Numbered from the stretch's first letter, positions 1 to 12,684 are shown. The stretch: 64,000 nucleotides of DNA from JAGVSZ01 sp963716855 (GCA_963716855.1 CAVQUV010000029.1:162097-226096); one strand, 5' to 3'. Numbers and translations are program-made. Notes: a model not told the origin generated them from the sequence alone.

Positions 1-2
1 CG

Positions 3-512
3 CTCTTCCTCCTCATCCTCAACCAGTTCGTCGTCGCGACCATGATGCTCAACACGCCGCAGGGGACGACGACGGCCGGCTTCACGCAGGGCGTGCTCTA
101 CAACTGGCACAAGTCGATCGGGCTGATCGCGCTGGCGGTGGCGCTCGCGCGCTACATCTGGCGCAAGACCACGCCGCTGCCCGATTGGGCGCCGAACCTG
201 AGCGCCGGCGAGAAGCGCTGGCTCCCGCGCATCGAGACCACGCTCTACTGCTGCATGTTCCTGATGCCGATCAGCGGGTACGTCTTCGTGATGGCCGGCG
301 GGTACGGCGTGAACTTCTTCGGCCAGTGGAACCTGCCCAACTACCTGGGCAAGCATGCCGCCGTGTCGGTGATCGCCGAATGGGTGCACGCGTTCACGGC
401 CGCGCTCCTCGTCCTCGCCCTGTTCGCGCACTGGGGCGTAGGCATTCGGCATCACCTGCGGCACGGCGATCGGTACCTGCATCGGATGCTGCCGTTCACG
501 CATCAGAAGTAG
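3..512 (+). CDS. Cytochrome b561 family protein (5' end outside window)
   Basis: Membrane b-type cytochrome, probably passing electrons from the quinone pool in the inner membrane. The open frame runs back to the window edge through hydrophobic residues (LFLLILNQF) before the first in-window ATG at 42, so the true start lies upstream. Four hydrophobic segments are typical, and the visible part covers roughly the last three. Candidate haem-ligand histidines are in NWHKSIG, EWVHAF and AHWGV. The C-terminus (HLRHGDRYLHRMLPF) matches the usual end of the CybB/YodB-type family. Family assignment is firm; the physiological partner is unknown. Confidence 0.85.
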   Translation, partial: LFLLILNQFVVATMMLNTPQGTTTAGFTQGVLYNWHKSIGLIALAVALARYIWRKTTPLPDWAPNLSAGEKRWLPRIETTLYCCMFLMPISGYVFVMAGGYGVNFFGQWNLPNYLGKHAAVSVIAEWVHAFTAALLVLALFAHWGVGIRHHLRHGDRYLHRMLPFTHQK

Positions 513-519
513 AGGCCGA

Positions 520-1065
520 CTAACCGCGCTCCCGCAGGCGCTCGAGGTCGAACGCTATCGAGCCGTCGTCGCTCGTCACGAGCACGTGGCCTTCCTGGAT
601 GGTGAACTGAAGCCGCATCGTGCGGCGCGCGAGCGCTTCGAGCCCGCGACTGGCGTCGGCGGGAATGCCGTAGACGGTCACATTCGACAGCCGCGCGAGC
701 TTCGACTCGATCTCGCCCCACCACACGGGGACGGAACGGCCACCGTAGGCATACACGACGACTTCCCGCGAGCGCCCGGCGGCTTTCGCGAGCCGCCGCT
801 CGTCGGGCAGGCCCACGTCGATCCAGCGCTCGATCGCGCCGGTGAGGTCGCGCTCCCACAGGTCCGGCTCGTCCGTGTCCGAGAGCCCCTTCCCGAACGC
901 GAGCCGCTCGCTCGCGCCGTGCGCGTACGCGAGCAGCCGCACCATCATGCGTTCGTCCGTCTCGGACGGATGCCTCGCGATCGTGACCGCGTGGTCCGCG
1001 TAGTAGCCGCGATCCATGTCCGCGATCTGGAGCTCGGCTTTGTGGATCGTGGACTTGAGGGCCAT
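520..1065 (-). CDS. yaeQ: YaeQ family protein
   Basis: Protein of 181 residues, the standard length for YaeQ, a small soluble family found mainly in gamma- and betaproteobacteria and structurally related to PD-(D/E)XK nucleases. The N-terminus MALKSTIHKAELQIADMDRG and the RHPSETDERMMVRLLAYAH stretch are diagnostic. The gene is convergent with the b561 gene, with only a few bases between stops. Molecular role is unsettled in the family; a claimed link to RfaH suppression in E. coli is historical. No promoter is resolvable in the short upstream gap. Confidence 0.9.
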   Translation of the reverse strand: MALKSTIHKAELQIADMDRGYYADHAVTIARHPSETDERMMVRLLAYAHGASERLAFGKGLSDTDEPDLWERDLTGAIERWIDVGLPDERRLAKAAGRSREVVVYAYGGRSVPVWWGEIESKLARLSNVTVYGIPADASRGLEALARRTMRLQFTIQEGHVLVTSDDGSIAFDLERLRERG

Positions 1066-1125
1066 CTAACGCGTTCAGCGATCCACGGTCTACTTGGTAA
1101 CGGTTCCGTCCGGTTGCCCGTGCCC

Positions 1126-2725
<1,600 letters not shown>

Positions 2726-2729
<4 letters not shown>

Positions 2730-3745
2730 GTTGCGTCCTCCGTATCGAATGTCCCGCCGGGCAGCGCCAGCCGCCGCCGCACCGGAAAGAGATGCAGGTC
2801 GAACCGCGCCGCGACGTAGCCCCAGAGCCCCCGCGGGAAGCGCACCATCACGACCACCGCCACGACGCCGAGCGCGATGAGGTACCCCGTGCCGAAGTCG
2901 CCGAGCGCTTCGCGCAGCAGGAAGTAGAGCAGCGTGCCGATGATCGGCCCCTCGATCGTGCCGATGCCGCCGATGACGACGATGAAGATGATGAACGCGG
3001 TCCAGCTTACGCCGAACGCGGCGTCGGGCGAGATCCGGAGATTCATCAGGAAGTACAGCGCGCCGACCACGCCGCAGCCGAACGCCGCAATCAGGTAGAC
3101 CCAGAACTTGGTCGCCGCGATGTCGACGCCCTGGCTCGCCGCCGCGCGCTCGCTGTCGCGGATCGCCGTCAATGCGAGACCGTAGCGGGAGCGGAGCAGC
3201 CAGTAGACGCCCGCGACGGCGCCCACGGCCACGACGAGCGCGATCCAGAAAGTGAGCGACTCCCGCATCGCCTTGGGAAAGGCCCGCATCGAGGTCAGGC
3301 TCGTGCCCGTTCCGCCGCCGACCGCGGTCGCGTTCGCGGCGATCAGCCGGAACGACTCGGCGACGACCCAGGTCCCGATCGCGAAGTACCCGCCGTGCAG
3401 GCGGAAGACGATTTTCGAAGTCGGGATCGCCACGAGCGCTGCGACGAGACCCGCGATCGGCACGCAGACGAACGGATTCCACCCGGCGAGGTCCGCGAGA
3501 ACGACGAGCGCGTAGCCGCCGATCCCGAGATAGCCCTGCTGCCCCACGGAAACGAGGCCGCCATAGCCGGCGAGGAGATTCCACATCTGCGCCATGGCGA
3601 GCAGGCAGGCGAACTCGACGAACAGGCGCAACGTGCTCGAATCCGCCCACCCCGGCAGGGTCGCGAGAATCAGAACGGCGACGCTCGAAACGACGCCGGC
3701 GATCCGGCTTGCGCGAGTGGCGCGCTGGACGCTGATCTGCCGCAT
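2726..3745 (-). CDS. livM: Branched-chain-type ABC transporter permease LivM
   Basis: Inner-membrane permease, 339 residues, of the LivM family of HAAT ABC importers. It has about nine hydrophobic segments, the AGYGGLVSVGQQGYLGIGGYA motif near residues 60-80 and a conserved cytoplasmic coupling region (AIRDSERAAASQGVDIAATK). ATG at 3745 lies 2 nt after the LivH stop, and the TGA at 2726 overlaps the ATG of the aldehyde dehydrogenase, so translation is coupled. With LivH, LivG and LivF it should import a small acid; the operon context (HpaB-like oxygenase, CoA-semialdehyde dehydrogenase) suggests an aromatic or related carboxylate rather than an amino acid. Confidence 0.93.
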
Positions 3746-3747
3746 CG

Positions 3748-4617
3748 TCAATCCCGGGTGCGGGGAAAGAGACCCTGCGGCCGCACGAGCAGCACCGCGA
3801 GGAAGACGAGATGCCCGACCAGGATCCCCCATCCCGGATCGAGGCGGAAGCCGATTCCCTGCGCGACGCCGAGCACCAGCCCGCCGGCGAGCGTGCCCCA
3901 GAAGGAGCCGAGCCCGCCGATGATGACCGCTTCGAACGCGTACAGCAGATAGGCCGGCCCGTCGCTCGGCGCGACGGTGGTGCGCAGTGCGAGAAAGATC
4001 CCTGCGATCGTGACGACGCCGAAGGCGATGGCGGTCGCCAGCGCGTAGACGTGCCGGTGATCGATGCCCTGGAGCTCCGCCGCTTCCGGATCGTCGGACG
4101 TCGCGCGAAACGCACGGCCGAGCGGCGTGCGCCCGAACAGCCACTCCAGCGAGAACGCGAGTGCGACCGCGGCCAGAAACGTGATCAACGGCAGCCAGCC
4201 GACCGCCAGGTCGCCTGCGATGCGCAGGCTCTGCGTCTCGAACCCGCCCGCGCTGAGCGAGCGCGAGTCGGCCGAGAACACCTCGAGCAGCACGTTCTGG
4301 ATGACGATCGAGAGGCCGAAGGTCACCAGCAGCGGCGGCAGGATGTCCTTGCCGAGCGTGCGGTTGAGGATGCCGCGTTGCAGGCCGTAGCCCACGACGA
4401 GCATCACCGGCAGCACGATGAGCAATAGCAGCACCGGGGTAACCTGCACGCCGAGCGCCACGCCGATGGCGAGGAACGCCGCCAGCACGATGAAGTCGCC
4501 GTGCGCGATGTTCACCAGGCGCATCACGCCGAACATCAGCGCGAGTCCCATCGCGAAAAGCGCGTAGAGGCCGCCGAGCATCAGGCCCTGCAGGACGGTG
4601 TCGATCCAGCCGATCAT
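3748..4617 (-). CDS. livH: Branched-chain-type ABC transporter permease LivH
   Basis: Second permease of the HAAT transporter, 289 residues. Typical LivH start (MIGWIDTVLQGLMLGGLYAL), followed by the NIAHGDF signature near residue 37 and the EAA-like loop ATSDDPEAAELQGIDHRHVY. ATG at 4617 overlaps the LivF stop by four bases (ATGA), showing tight operon structure. It pairs with LivM to form the transmembrane channel. Longer in-frame starts upstream would run deep into livF and are rejected. Confidence 0.93.
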   Translation of the reverse strand: MIGWIDTVLQGLMLGGLYALFAMGLALMFGVMRLVNIAHGDFIVLAAFLAIGVALGVQVTPVLLLLIVLPVMLVVGYGLQRGILNRTLGKDILPPLLVTFGLSIVIQNVLLEVFSADSRSLSAGGFETQSLRIAGDLAVGWLPLITFLAAVALAFSLEWLFGRTPLGRAFRATSDDPEAAELQGIDHRHVYALATAIAFGVVTIAGIFLALRTTVAPSDGPAYLLYAFEAVIIGGLGSFWGTLAGGLVLGVAQGIGFRLDPGWGILVGHLVFLAVLLVRPQGLFPRTRD

Positions 4618-5324
4618 GCGGCCGCCGACCCGAAGTACGCGGCCGAGATCGCCTCGCGCGTGAGCTCGCCCGAGCGGCCGTGCAACGACACGCGCCCCTC
4701 CTGGAAGCAGTACAGGCGACCCGTCGTGCGCTGCGCGATGCCCACGTCCTGCTCGACCACGATCAGGGACAACCCCTCCCGCATCATCGCCGGCAGGGTG
4801 TTGTAGAGGCTGGTGACGACGAGCGGCGAGAGCCCGAGCGAGATCTCGTCGCAGATCAGCAGGCGCGGGTTGGCGAGCAGCGCGCGGCCGATGGCCACCA
4901 TCTGCTGCTGGCCGCCCGAGAGCGCGTTGCCGGGGCGGGTCCGCAGGTCCGTCAGCGCCGGAAACAGCTCGTAGATGCGCGCCAGGCTCCACGGCCCCTT
5001 GCGCTTCGCGTAGCCGCCGATCAGCAGATTCTCCTCGACCGACAGGCTGGGAAACAGGCGGCGCCCCTCGGGCACCATCGCGATGCCCTGCCGCACGATC
5101 TCGCTCGCCGGCAGGCCGCCGATCGGCCGGCCGTCGAACAGGATCTTCTCGGGCGCTGCGCCTAGGAGCCCGGTGACCGTCTTGAGGAAGGTGGACTTGC
5201 CCGCGCCGTTCGCGCCGATGATTCCCACCGCTTCGCCCGGGTGAATCTCGAAGTCGATGCCGAAGAGCGCCTGGAAGTCGCCGTAGAAGGCGGTCAGCGC
5301 GTGCGTCGCGAGCAGCGGCGTCAT
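4614..5324 (-). CDS. livF: ABC transporter ATP-binding protein LivF
   Basis: ATPase of 236 residues, the expected LivF size. Walker A GANGAGKST (about residues 36-44), Q-loop region, signature LSGGQQQMVAIGRAL, Walker B LLICDEISLGLSP and switch histidine replaced in the family context by VEQDVG. It powers the LivHM permease. Start chosen at ATG 5324 because family members begin MxxLLxxxxLxxxYG; an upstream in-frame extension is low-complexity and lacks similarity. A gap of 113 nt separates it from livG. Confidence 0.93.
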   Translation of the reverse strand: MTPLLATHALTAFYGDFQALFGIDFEIHPGEAVGIIGANGAGKSTFLKTVTGLLGAAPEKILFDGRPIGGLPASEIVRQGIAMVPEGRRLFPSLSVEENLLIGGYAKRKGPWSLARIYELFPALTDLRTRPGNALSGGQQQMVAIGRALLANPRLLICDEISLGLSPLVVTSLYNTLPAMMREGLSLIVVEQDVGIAQRTTGRLYCFQEGRVSLHGRSGELTREAISAAYFGSAAA

Positions 5325-5437
5325 ACTGCCGCCTCCGAACGGTCGAACGCGTCGGCGCGCGTCGTCGCGTCGGCGGCCCGAAGTAATCGCCTTTCCGTCG
5401 ATCCCCGCGCGATGCGCGGGGCCCCTCGCCGGGTGGC

Positions 5438-6160
5438 TCATACTTCTATCCCCAGATAAACCCGTTGCACTTCCGGGTCCGCCATCACCGCCTCCGGCGT
5501 CCCGTCGGCGAGCTTCGCGCCGAAATTGATCGCGACGATCCGGTCGGCGACCGCGACGAGCGCGTGCATGACGTGCTCGATCCAGATCATCGTCGTGCCG
5601 GCCGCCTTGATCTCGCGGATCAGCGCCACCAGCTCGCGCGCCTCGGGCTCGGTGAGCCCGCCGGCGATCTCGTCGAGGAGCAGCAGCTTCGGCTGCGTCG
5701 CGAGCGCGCGCGCGAGCTCGAGGCGCTTGCGCTCGAGCAGCGTCAGGCGCCCGGCGAGCGCGTTCGCGTGGCGCCGCAGCCCGGTCCGATCGAGCACCTC
5801 GACGCAGGCTGCGTTCGCCTCGTCCTCCTTCATCGCAGCGCCGAAGGTCGCGGCGACGAGCAGGTTCTCGAACACGGTCATGTCGCCGAACGGCTGCGGG
5901 ATCTGGTACGAGCGCCCGATGCCCTTGCGGCAGCGCGCGTGCGGCGGGGCGGCGGCGATCTCCTCGTCGAGGAAGCGGATCGAGCCCGCGTCGGCGCGCA
6001 GGTCGCCGGTGACCAGGTTGAAGAGCGTCGTCTTGCCGGCGCCGTTCGGGCCGATGACGCCGAGCAGCTCGCGGCTCTCGACGGCGAGGCTCAGGTCGTC
6101 GATGACCTTCACCGCGCCGAACGACTTCCGCACGCCGGCGAGCTCGAGAACCGCTCCCAT
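5438..6160 (-). CDS. livG: ABC transporter ATP-binding protein LivG
   Basis: ATPase of 240 residues. Walker A GPNGAGKTT, the LivG-type Q-loop area RKGIGRSYQIPQPFGDMTV, Walker B LLLLDEIAGGLTEPEA and the family's H-switch IWIEHVM are all present. It works as a heterodimer with LivF. ATG at 6160; 142 nt separate it from the upstream substrate-binding protein gene. That gap contains a GC-rich imperfect hairpin (about 6248-6284) without a U-tract, which might moderate downstream expression but is not a convincing terminator. Confidence 0.92.
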   Translation of the reverse strand: MGAVLELAGVRKSFGAVKVIDDLSLAVESRELLGVIGPNGAGKTTLFNLVTGDLRADAGSIRFLDEEIAAAPPHARCRKGIGRSYQIPQPFGDMTVFENLLVAATFGAAMKEDEANAACVEVLDRTGLRRHANALAGRLTLLERKRLELARALATQPKLLLLDEIAGGLTEPEARELVALIREIKAAGTTMIWIEHVMHALVAVADRIVAINFGAKLADGTPEAVMADPEVQRVYLGIEV

Positions 6161-6302
6161 TAGTTGCTCACGATGCGAGGGGCCACAGCCCCTCGCGCTC
6201 CCCAATCCCAGGAAGCCCATTGCCTTCGGCATCGGGCTTCATCCCGGACGACGCCGCGCCGGAGTGGCGCGCCTCCGGCGTCGTGCTTGCGGCTGTCCAG
6301 GG

Positions 6303-7590
6303 TCAGCCGAGCAGCTTGAGCTTGCCCGCCACCGGGACGTTCGGCGCGGTCTGGTTGTCGACGACGACCAGCTCGTACTTGTATTTCTTGCCGGGCACCC
6401 ACTGTCCGCCCGCGAGCGGCGTCTTGGTCACGTTCTTCACCGGCCCCTTGCCCCAGGAGACGTTGCCGACGATCGTGTCGAGGTTGGTGGCGACCATCGC
6501 GTCGCGGATCGACGCCTTGCTGCCGAGGTCCTTCGTGCGCTTGAACGTGTCGATCGCGACCTCGAAGAGGGCGTGGACGAAGCCGATCGGCTGCGTCCAT
6601 TGCTTCTTCGTCGCGGCCTCGTAAGCGTCGGCGAGCGCCTTCGCCGACTGCCCGGTGAGCGAGGACTTGTACGGGACGGTCGGCGTCCACCACACCTCGG
6701 TCGTCATGCCGTCGCCGAGCTCGCCGAGCGCCTCGACCGACGCGGGGAAGAGCAGCGCCTTGCCGACCGTGACCACCTTCGGGCGGAAGCCCTGCTGCCG
6801 CGCCTGCGTGAGGAAGGTCCGGATGTCCGGCGGGATCAGCACGCCGGTGATGATCTCGGCGTTCTCCTTCTTGAACGCCGCGATCTGCGCGCTGAAGTCG
6901 GCGGTGAGGTTCTGGAAGCGGCCGGGATCGACGAGCTTGAAGCCGTCTTTCGCGAGCACCGGCGGGAAGCCGCGCGCGGGGTCGCCCCAGGCATTGCCGT
7001 CCGCGTCGTTCGGGAACAGGCCGCCGACCACCTTGTTCGTCGGCACCGACTTCCACAGGTTGGTGAACACCGCGATCACGTCCTCGAGGCCCCAGAAGAA
7101 GTGATACGTCCAGTTGAAGCCCTTCGCCGGATCGCCCTTGCGCCCGAAGAACCAGGGCTGCCACGGGCAGAGGGTGGAGACGCAGGGGATCTCGTTCAGC
7201 TCGCACTGGTCGGACACCGGGTTCGCGGTCTCCGGCGTATTGCCGGCGATCATGAAGTCGATCTTGTCCTTGAGGATCAGGTCCGCCGCCGTCTCGCCGG
7301 CGCGGTTGGCGCTCGACTGGCTGTCCTTGGTGATGATCTCGACCTCGTACCTTTCGGCCGCCGATCGTGAGGCCGCTCTTCAGCGTCTGCTGGATCGCGC
7401 CGATCACGAACTTGTTCGCCTCGCCGAACGGGGCGAGCGGGCCGGTCGCGGGATACACGTAGCCGATCTTGAGCTTGCGCGTGCCCTGCGCGAGGGCCGG
7501 GAAACCGAGGCTGCTCGCGACGCCCGCGGTGGCGAGTGCGGCGCCGCTCTTGAGGACCGTGCGACGGCGCTGGTCGACGTTGCGTTTCAT
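6303..7590 (-). CDS. ABC transporter substrate-binding protein, one +1 frameshift
   Basis: Periplasmic binding protein (type-1 fold, LivJ/LivK-like Peripla_BP_6 family) that should deliver ligand to LivHM. The N-terminus MKRNVDQRRRTVLKSGAAL is a likely Tat signal (RRTVLK) followed by SSLGFPALAQG. Reading is continuous to GLTIGGRK, then shifts near 7350 into the frame giving IAGNTPETANPVSDQ...GKLKLLG. Removing one base there (AAGGTAC to AAGTAC on the coding strand) restores a normal-length protein; total length 1288 nt is 3n+1, consistent with one extra base. Strong Shine-Dalgarno GGAGGG precedes ATG 7590. It lies 11 nt after the monooxygenase gene. Confidence 0.85.
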
Positions 7591-7601
7591 GGGTCTCCCT
7601 C

Positions 7602-9174
7602 CTATTTGCGGAACAGGTTGATCTTGTCGGTATTGATGAGATCCGGCGCGGTCCAGCCGTTGATGTCGTACTCGTTCAGGCACTGGTCGGCGAAGCCCTT
7701 GAACCGGTCGTAGGCGCCCGAGGCGATCGCGCCGAAGAGCGCATACCGGCGGATCTCCTCGTGGCTGCCGCTGTAGTTGATCTCGTACAGCTCGTGCCGC
7801 CCGCCGAACTCGGTGCCGACCGCATCCCACAGGGCCTTCATCACCTTGACGCGCCCGATCGCGTCGACGCCGCCCGGAGCCGCGCATGTAGCGGTCGAGG
7901 TACGGGCGCAGCTCCGGGGTGTTGAAGTCCTTCGCGTGCGAGTTGAGGAAGATGAGCCCGCTCGCCACCGTCTTCTCGATCAGGTTCTTGACCTGCACGT
8001 AGGCCTCGGGCGCGAGCACCTGGTAGGCGGAAGCCGCCTCCATGCTGGGGAGGATGCACCCGCTCTCCCACGGGTCGGCCGAGTGCGCCATCGCATTGGT
8101 GCACGCCCACAGCATGTTGCGCCAGGCGATCGCTTCGCCGATGTTCGCCTCGACGCCGCGGAACTGGCGCGCGCCGGTGATCTCGGTCGCCTTGATCATC
8201 AGCCCGATGATGAAGTCGAGCTTCACCGCGAGCCGCGTGCAGCCCTGGAACATCGCGCGCGGCAGGAAGCCGGTGCGCGGGAAGAAGTTGTTCGCCTTTT
8301 CCGTGTCGGCGAAGACGAACACGTCCTCCCACGGCACGAACGCGTTGTCGAGCACGAAGACCGCGTCGTTCTCGTCCAGCCGGCTCGAGAGCGGATAGTC
8401 GAACGGGCTGCCCATCGCCGCGGCACGGTACTCGTTCGAGACGCGACAGATGAGCTTCACCCCCTTGGCGTTCGTCGGGACCATGAAGACCATCGAGAAA
8501 TTCTTGTCCTGCACCGGGATCAGGCCGTGGTGCGCGACGAACGTGAAGTGCGTGAGCGCCGAGCCGGTCGCGACGACCTTCGCGCCGCTGACGTAGATGC
8601 CGGCGTCGGTCTCCTTGGTGACGTGGCAGTAGACGTCGGTCGCCCCGCCCGGCGCGCCGGGCGCGATGTTGCGATCCACCGGCGGATGGATGATCGCGTG
8701 GTTCACGAACGGCACGCGCTCCTGGCTCGCGCGATACCAGCGGCGCGCGTTCTCCTGGTACGGCGCGTAGAACTCCGCGTTCGCACCGAGCGTGCCGAGG
8801 AACGCCGCCTTGTAGTCGGGCGAGCGGCCGAGCCAGCCGTAGGTGACCCGGGCCCACTCGGCAATCGCGTCGCGCGACTTGACCTGCTCCTCGACCGTGC
8901 GCGGGGCGATGAAGTAGCGGTGCGTGAACCCGCCCCACTCGGTCGGGCAGGTCAGCACGTTCTTCCCGGACTTGTGGTCCGCGTGCAGCGCGTCGTAGAG
9001 CCGCGCGATCATCCGCGCGGTGTTCTGGAAGGCCGGGTGCTGGGTGATGTTCTTCACCCGCTCCCCGTAGATCCAGATCTCGCGCCCGTCGTCGAGGCTG
9101 TCGAGGAACTCCTTGCCGGTGTACGGGAGCGTGACCTTCCCGCTTGCGGCCTTCGAGGAGGCTGCAGTGCTCAT
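7602..9174 (-). CDS. 4-hydroxyphenylacetate 3-hydroxylase (HpaB) family protein, one +1 frameshift
   Basis: Large component of a reduced-flavin-dependent aromatic monooxygenase. HpaB-type landmarks are YGWLGRSPDYKAAF, NHAIIHPPVDRN, the flavin/substrate loop VATGSALTHF and the C-terminal ELYEINYSGSHEEIRRYALFG. The reading frame breaks at DRYMRGS, where a CCC run at 7873-7875 carries one base too many; correcting it yields GGVDAIGRVKVMKALWDAV and a 523-residue protein. Length 1573 nt is 3n+1. Start ATG 9174 has an AAAGGAGG ribosome site. First gene of the transport/catabolic operon. No flavin reductase (HpaC) is in the window. The Fe-S cysteines of 4-hydroxybutyryl-CoA dehydratase, a relative, are not seen. 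Confidence 0.83.
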
Positions 9175-9443
9175 GGGAATCCTCCTTTGGAGCGAGCGCC
9201 GAGATCGTCGTCTGGCGCGGATTGTTGGCGGGAAATGTACCCCGGGGGCGGGGTTATTCCAAGGGGCGGTGCAGTGCTGAGGAAGGGCCAACGGTAGTCG
9301 GCAGAGGGCGCCACTCTAGCCCAGACCGTTGCGAAGGACGAAGACGACCAACCACGGAAGCCACCCGTCCTGCCGAATGGACTGGACTGTCAAGCAGCGG
9401 CCCGTCTCTCCCTTACATGGACCTCCGATACTGCCCCCCCACC

Positions 9444-12400
9444 TCAAACAGACGCATGCGTGATCTGCCCCAGCGAGCACACCCGCACCGCGTCCACCAG
9501 CACCTCGAACACGTTCTTGTTGTCGATCACCGCCTGCTGAAGGCGCTTGAGCATCGGGCCGCTCTCGGCCTTGTGGCGCTCGTGGAAGTCGCGTAGCCGC
9601 TTGAGCTGACCCTGCTTCTCCTCGTCGGTCGAGCGGATCAGCTCGAGGTGGTCAGGCACCGGGTCGCCATGCGGATTGCGGAAGGTGTTTACCCCGATGA
9701 TCGGATACGAGCCGTCGTGCTTCTTGTGCTCGTAGACCATCGACTCTTCCTGGATCTTGCCGCGCTGGTAGCCGGTCTCCATCGCGCCGAGCACGCCGCC
9801 GCGCTCCTGAGATCCGCTCGAACTCCTTCAGCACCGCCTCCTCGACCAGGTCGGTCAGCTCCTCGATGATGAAGCTGCCCTGGTTGGGGTTCTCGTTCTT
9901 GGCGAGACCCCATTCGCGGTTGATGATGAGCTGGATCGCCATCGCGCGGCGCACCGACTCTTCGGTCGGCGTGGTGATCGCCTCGTCGTAGGCGTTGGTG
10001 TGCAGCGAGTTGGTGTTGTCGTAGGTCGAGATCAGCGCCTGCAGCGTGGTGCGGATGTCGTTGAACGCGATCTCCTGCGCGTGCAGCGACCGCCCGCTCG
10101 TCTGCGAGTGGAACTTGAGCTTCTGGCTGCGCTCGTTCGCGCCGTACTTGTTCTTCATCGCCACCGCCCAGATGCGCCGGGCGACGCGGCCGATCACCGA
10201 GTACTCCGGATCCATGCCGTAGCTGAAGAAGAACGAGAGATTCGGCGCGAAGTCGTCGATGTGCATCCCGCGCGCGAGGTACGCCTCGACGAAGGTGAAG
10301 CCGTTCGACAGCGTGAACGCGAGCTGCGAGATCGGGTTCGCGCCGGCCTCGGCGATGTGGTAGCCCGAGATCGACACCGAGTAGAAGTTCTTCACCCGGT
10401 TGTGGACGAAGTACTCCTGGATGTCGCCCATCACCTTGAGGCTGAACTCGGTGGAGAAGATGCAGGTGTTCTGCCCCTGGTCCTCCTTGAGGATGTCGGC
10501 CTGCACCGTGCCGCGCACGCTCTCCAGCGTCCACTCGCGGATCTTGTCGGCCTCGTCCTCGGTCGGCTCGCGGCCGTTGTCCTTGCGGAACTTGTCGAGC
10601 TGCTGGTCGATCGCGGTGTTGAGGAACATCGCGAGGATCGTCGGCGCCGGCCCGTTGATGGTCATCGACACCGAGGTGTTCGGGCTGCAGAGGTCGAACC
10701 CCGAGTACAGCACCTTCATGTCGTCGAGCGTGGCGATCGAGACGCCCGAGTTGCCGACCTTGCCGTAGATGTCGGGGCGCAGATCCGGCTCGAAACCGTA
10801 GAGCGTCACCGAGTCGAACGCGGTCGACAGGCGCTTCGCCGGCATGTCCTTCGAGAGCAGGTGGAAGCGCTTGTTCGTGCGGAAGGGATCGCCCTCGCCC
10901 GCGAACATGCGCGTCGGGTCCTCGTTCTCGCGCTTGAACGCGAACACGCCCGCGGTGAACGGGAACGAGCCCGGCACGTTCTCGAGCATCAGCCACTTGA
11001 GCTGCTCGCCGTGGTCTTCGTACCGCGGCAGCACGACCTTGCGGATCGGCGTGCCGGAGAGCGAGGTGTAGGTGAGCTTGGTGCGGACCTCGCGGCCGCG
11101 GATCTTCACCACGTACTCGTCGCCCGAGTAGGCCTTGCGCATGGCGGGCCACATGTCGAGGAGCTTCTTCGCGCGAGGGTCGAGGCGGGGCTCGCGCTCG
11201 ACGGCGAGGCGCTCGACCGTGTCGTGCGCGCCGTGCTTCTCGGTGCTGTCCGCCGCGAGCATGCGCATCGTCGCGCGCAGCTGCTGGATCTCGCGCGCGA
11301 GCTTCGACTGCTCGCCGGCGTGCTTGTGATACGCGCGCACCGCCTCGGCGATCTCGGCGAGGTAGCGGCTGCGCTGGGACGGGACGACGACGGTCTGGCT
11401 GGTCGACTGCTTCGTCGCGACGACGGGCAGGCGGCCCTTCGCGCGCGTCAGGCCGAGCTCGACGAGGCGCGGCGCGATCGCCTGGTAGAGCGCGGTGACG
11501 CCGTCGTCGTTGAAGCGGCTCGCCATCGTGCCGAAGACCGGCATCTCGTCCGGCGACTTCGAGAAGAGCTGCTTGTTGCGCTGGAACTGCTTGCGCACGT
11601 CGCGCAGCGCGTCGTGCGCGCCCTTGCGGTCGAACTTGTTGATCGCCACGAAGTCGGCGAAGTCGAGCATGTCGATCTTCTCGAGCTGGCTCGCGGCGCC
11701 GAACTCGGGCGTCATGACGTAGAGGCTCACGTCGACGAGCGGCACGATCGCGGCGTCGCCCTGCCCGATGCCCGAGGTCTCGACGAGGACGAGGTCGAAG
11801 CCCGCGACGCGGCACGCCGCGATGGCGTCTCCGAGCGCAGGAGACACCTCCGACCCGGCCTCGCGCGTCGCGAGCGAGCGCATGAACACCTTCGGCGTAT
11901 TTATCGCGTTCATGCGGATCCGGTCGCCGAGCAGCGCGCCGCCCGACTTGCGCCGCGACGGGTCGACGGCGAGCACCGCGATGTCGAGCGCGTCGTCCTG
12001 GTCGAGGCGGAAGCGGCGGATCAGCTCGTCGGTGAGCGAGCTCTTGCCGGCGCCGCCGGTGCCGGTGATGCCGAGCACGGGGACGCGCTTGGTGTCGCCT
12101 TCCTCGACGAGCGCCTTGCGCTTCGCGCCGTCGTAGGAACCGGACTCGAGCGCCGTGATCAGGCGCGCCAGCGCGCGGCGGTCGCCGCCGCGGACGGCTT
12201 TGAGATCCTTCGGCGCGTACTTGGACAGATCCTCGTCGCACCGCTGGATCATGTCGTTGATCATGCCCTGCAGGCCCATCTTGGCGCCGTCCTCGGGCGA
12301 GTAGATGCGCGCGACGCCGTACTCGTGCAGCGCCTTGACCTCGGCCGGCACGATCACCCCGCCGCCGCCGCCGAAGACCTTGATGTTCTCGCCGCCCCGC

Positions 12401-12684
12401 TCGCGCAGGAGATCGAGCATGTACTTGAAGTACTCGACGTGCCCGCCCTGATAGGAGCTCACCGCGATGCCCTGCACGTCCTCCTGCAGCGCCGCGGTCA
12501 CGACCTCCTCGACCGAGCGGTTGTGCCCGAGGTGGATCACCTCGCAGCCCGAGGCCTGGATGATCCGCCGCATGATGTTGATCGACGCGTCGTGCCCGTC
12601 GAACAGGCTCGCGGCGGTGACGAAGCGGATCTTGTGCTTCGCCTTGTAGGGCGTGAGCTGATGGCTGACGGAGAGGTCGGTCAT
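9444..12684 (-). CDS. icmF: Fused isobutyryl-CoA mutase IcmF, one +1 frameshift
   Basis: Adenosylcobalamin-dependent acyl-CoA mutase with a built-in G-protein chaperone, about 1079 residues. Order: B12-binding domain with DGHDASIN (His31, the lower cobalt ligand) and FGGGGGV; MeaI/ArgK-like GTPase with Walker A GTGGAGKSS and NKFD; linker; then the acyl-CoA mutase barrel (NSGVSIATLDDM, TINGPAPT, YHIAEAGANP). It isomerises isobutyryl-CoA and n-butyryl-CoA, or pivalyl/isovaleryl-CoA in some relatives. A single extra base at about 9808 (+ strand T) shifts the last 120 residues; without it the sequence reads ERISERGGVLGAMETGYQRGKIQEES. Length is 3n+1. Upstream 12685-12866 shows no other gene. Confidence 0.9.

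Noticed and set aside
6248..6284. Hairpin between substrate-binding protein gene and livG as a terminator
   Set aside because: The stem is imperfect, no U-tract follows on the transcribed strand and it lies inside an operon.
7602..9174. Call as 4-hydroxybutyryl-CoA dehydratase
   Set aside because: The Fe-S cysteine ligands expected for that relative are not visible, whereas HpaB-type loops are.
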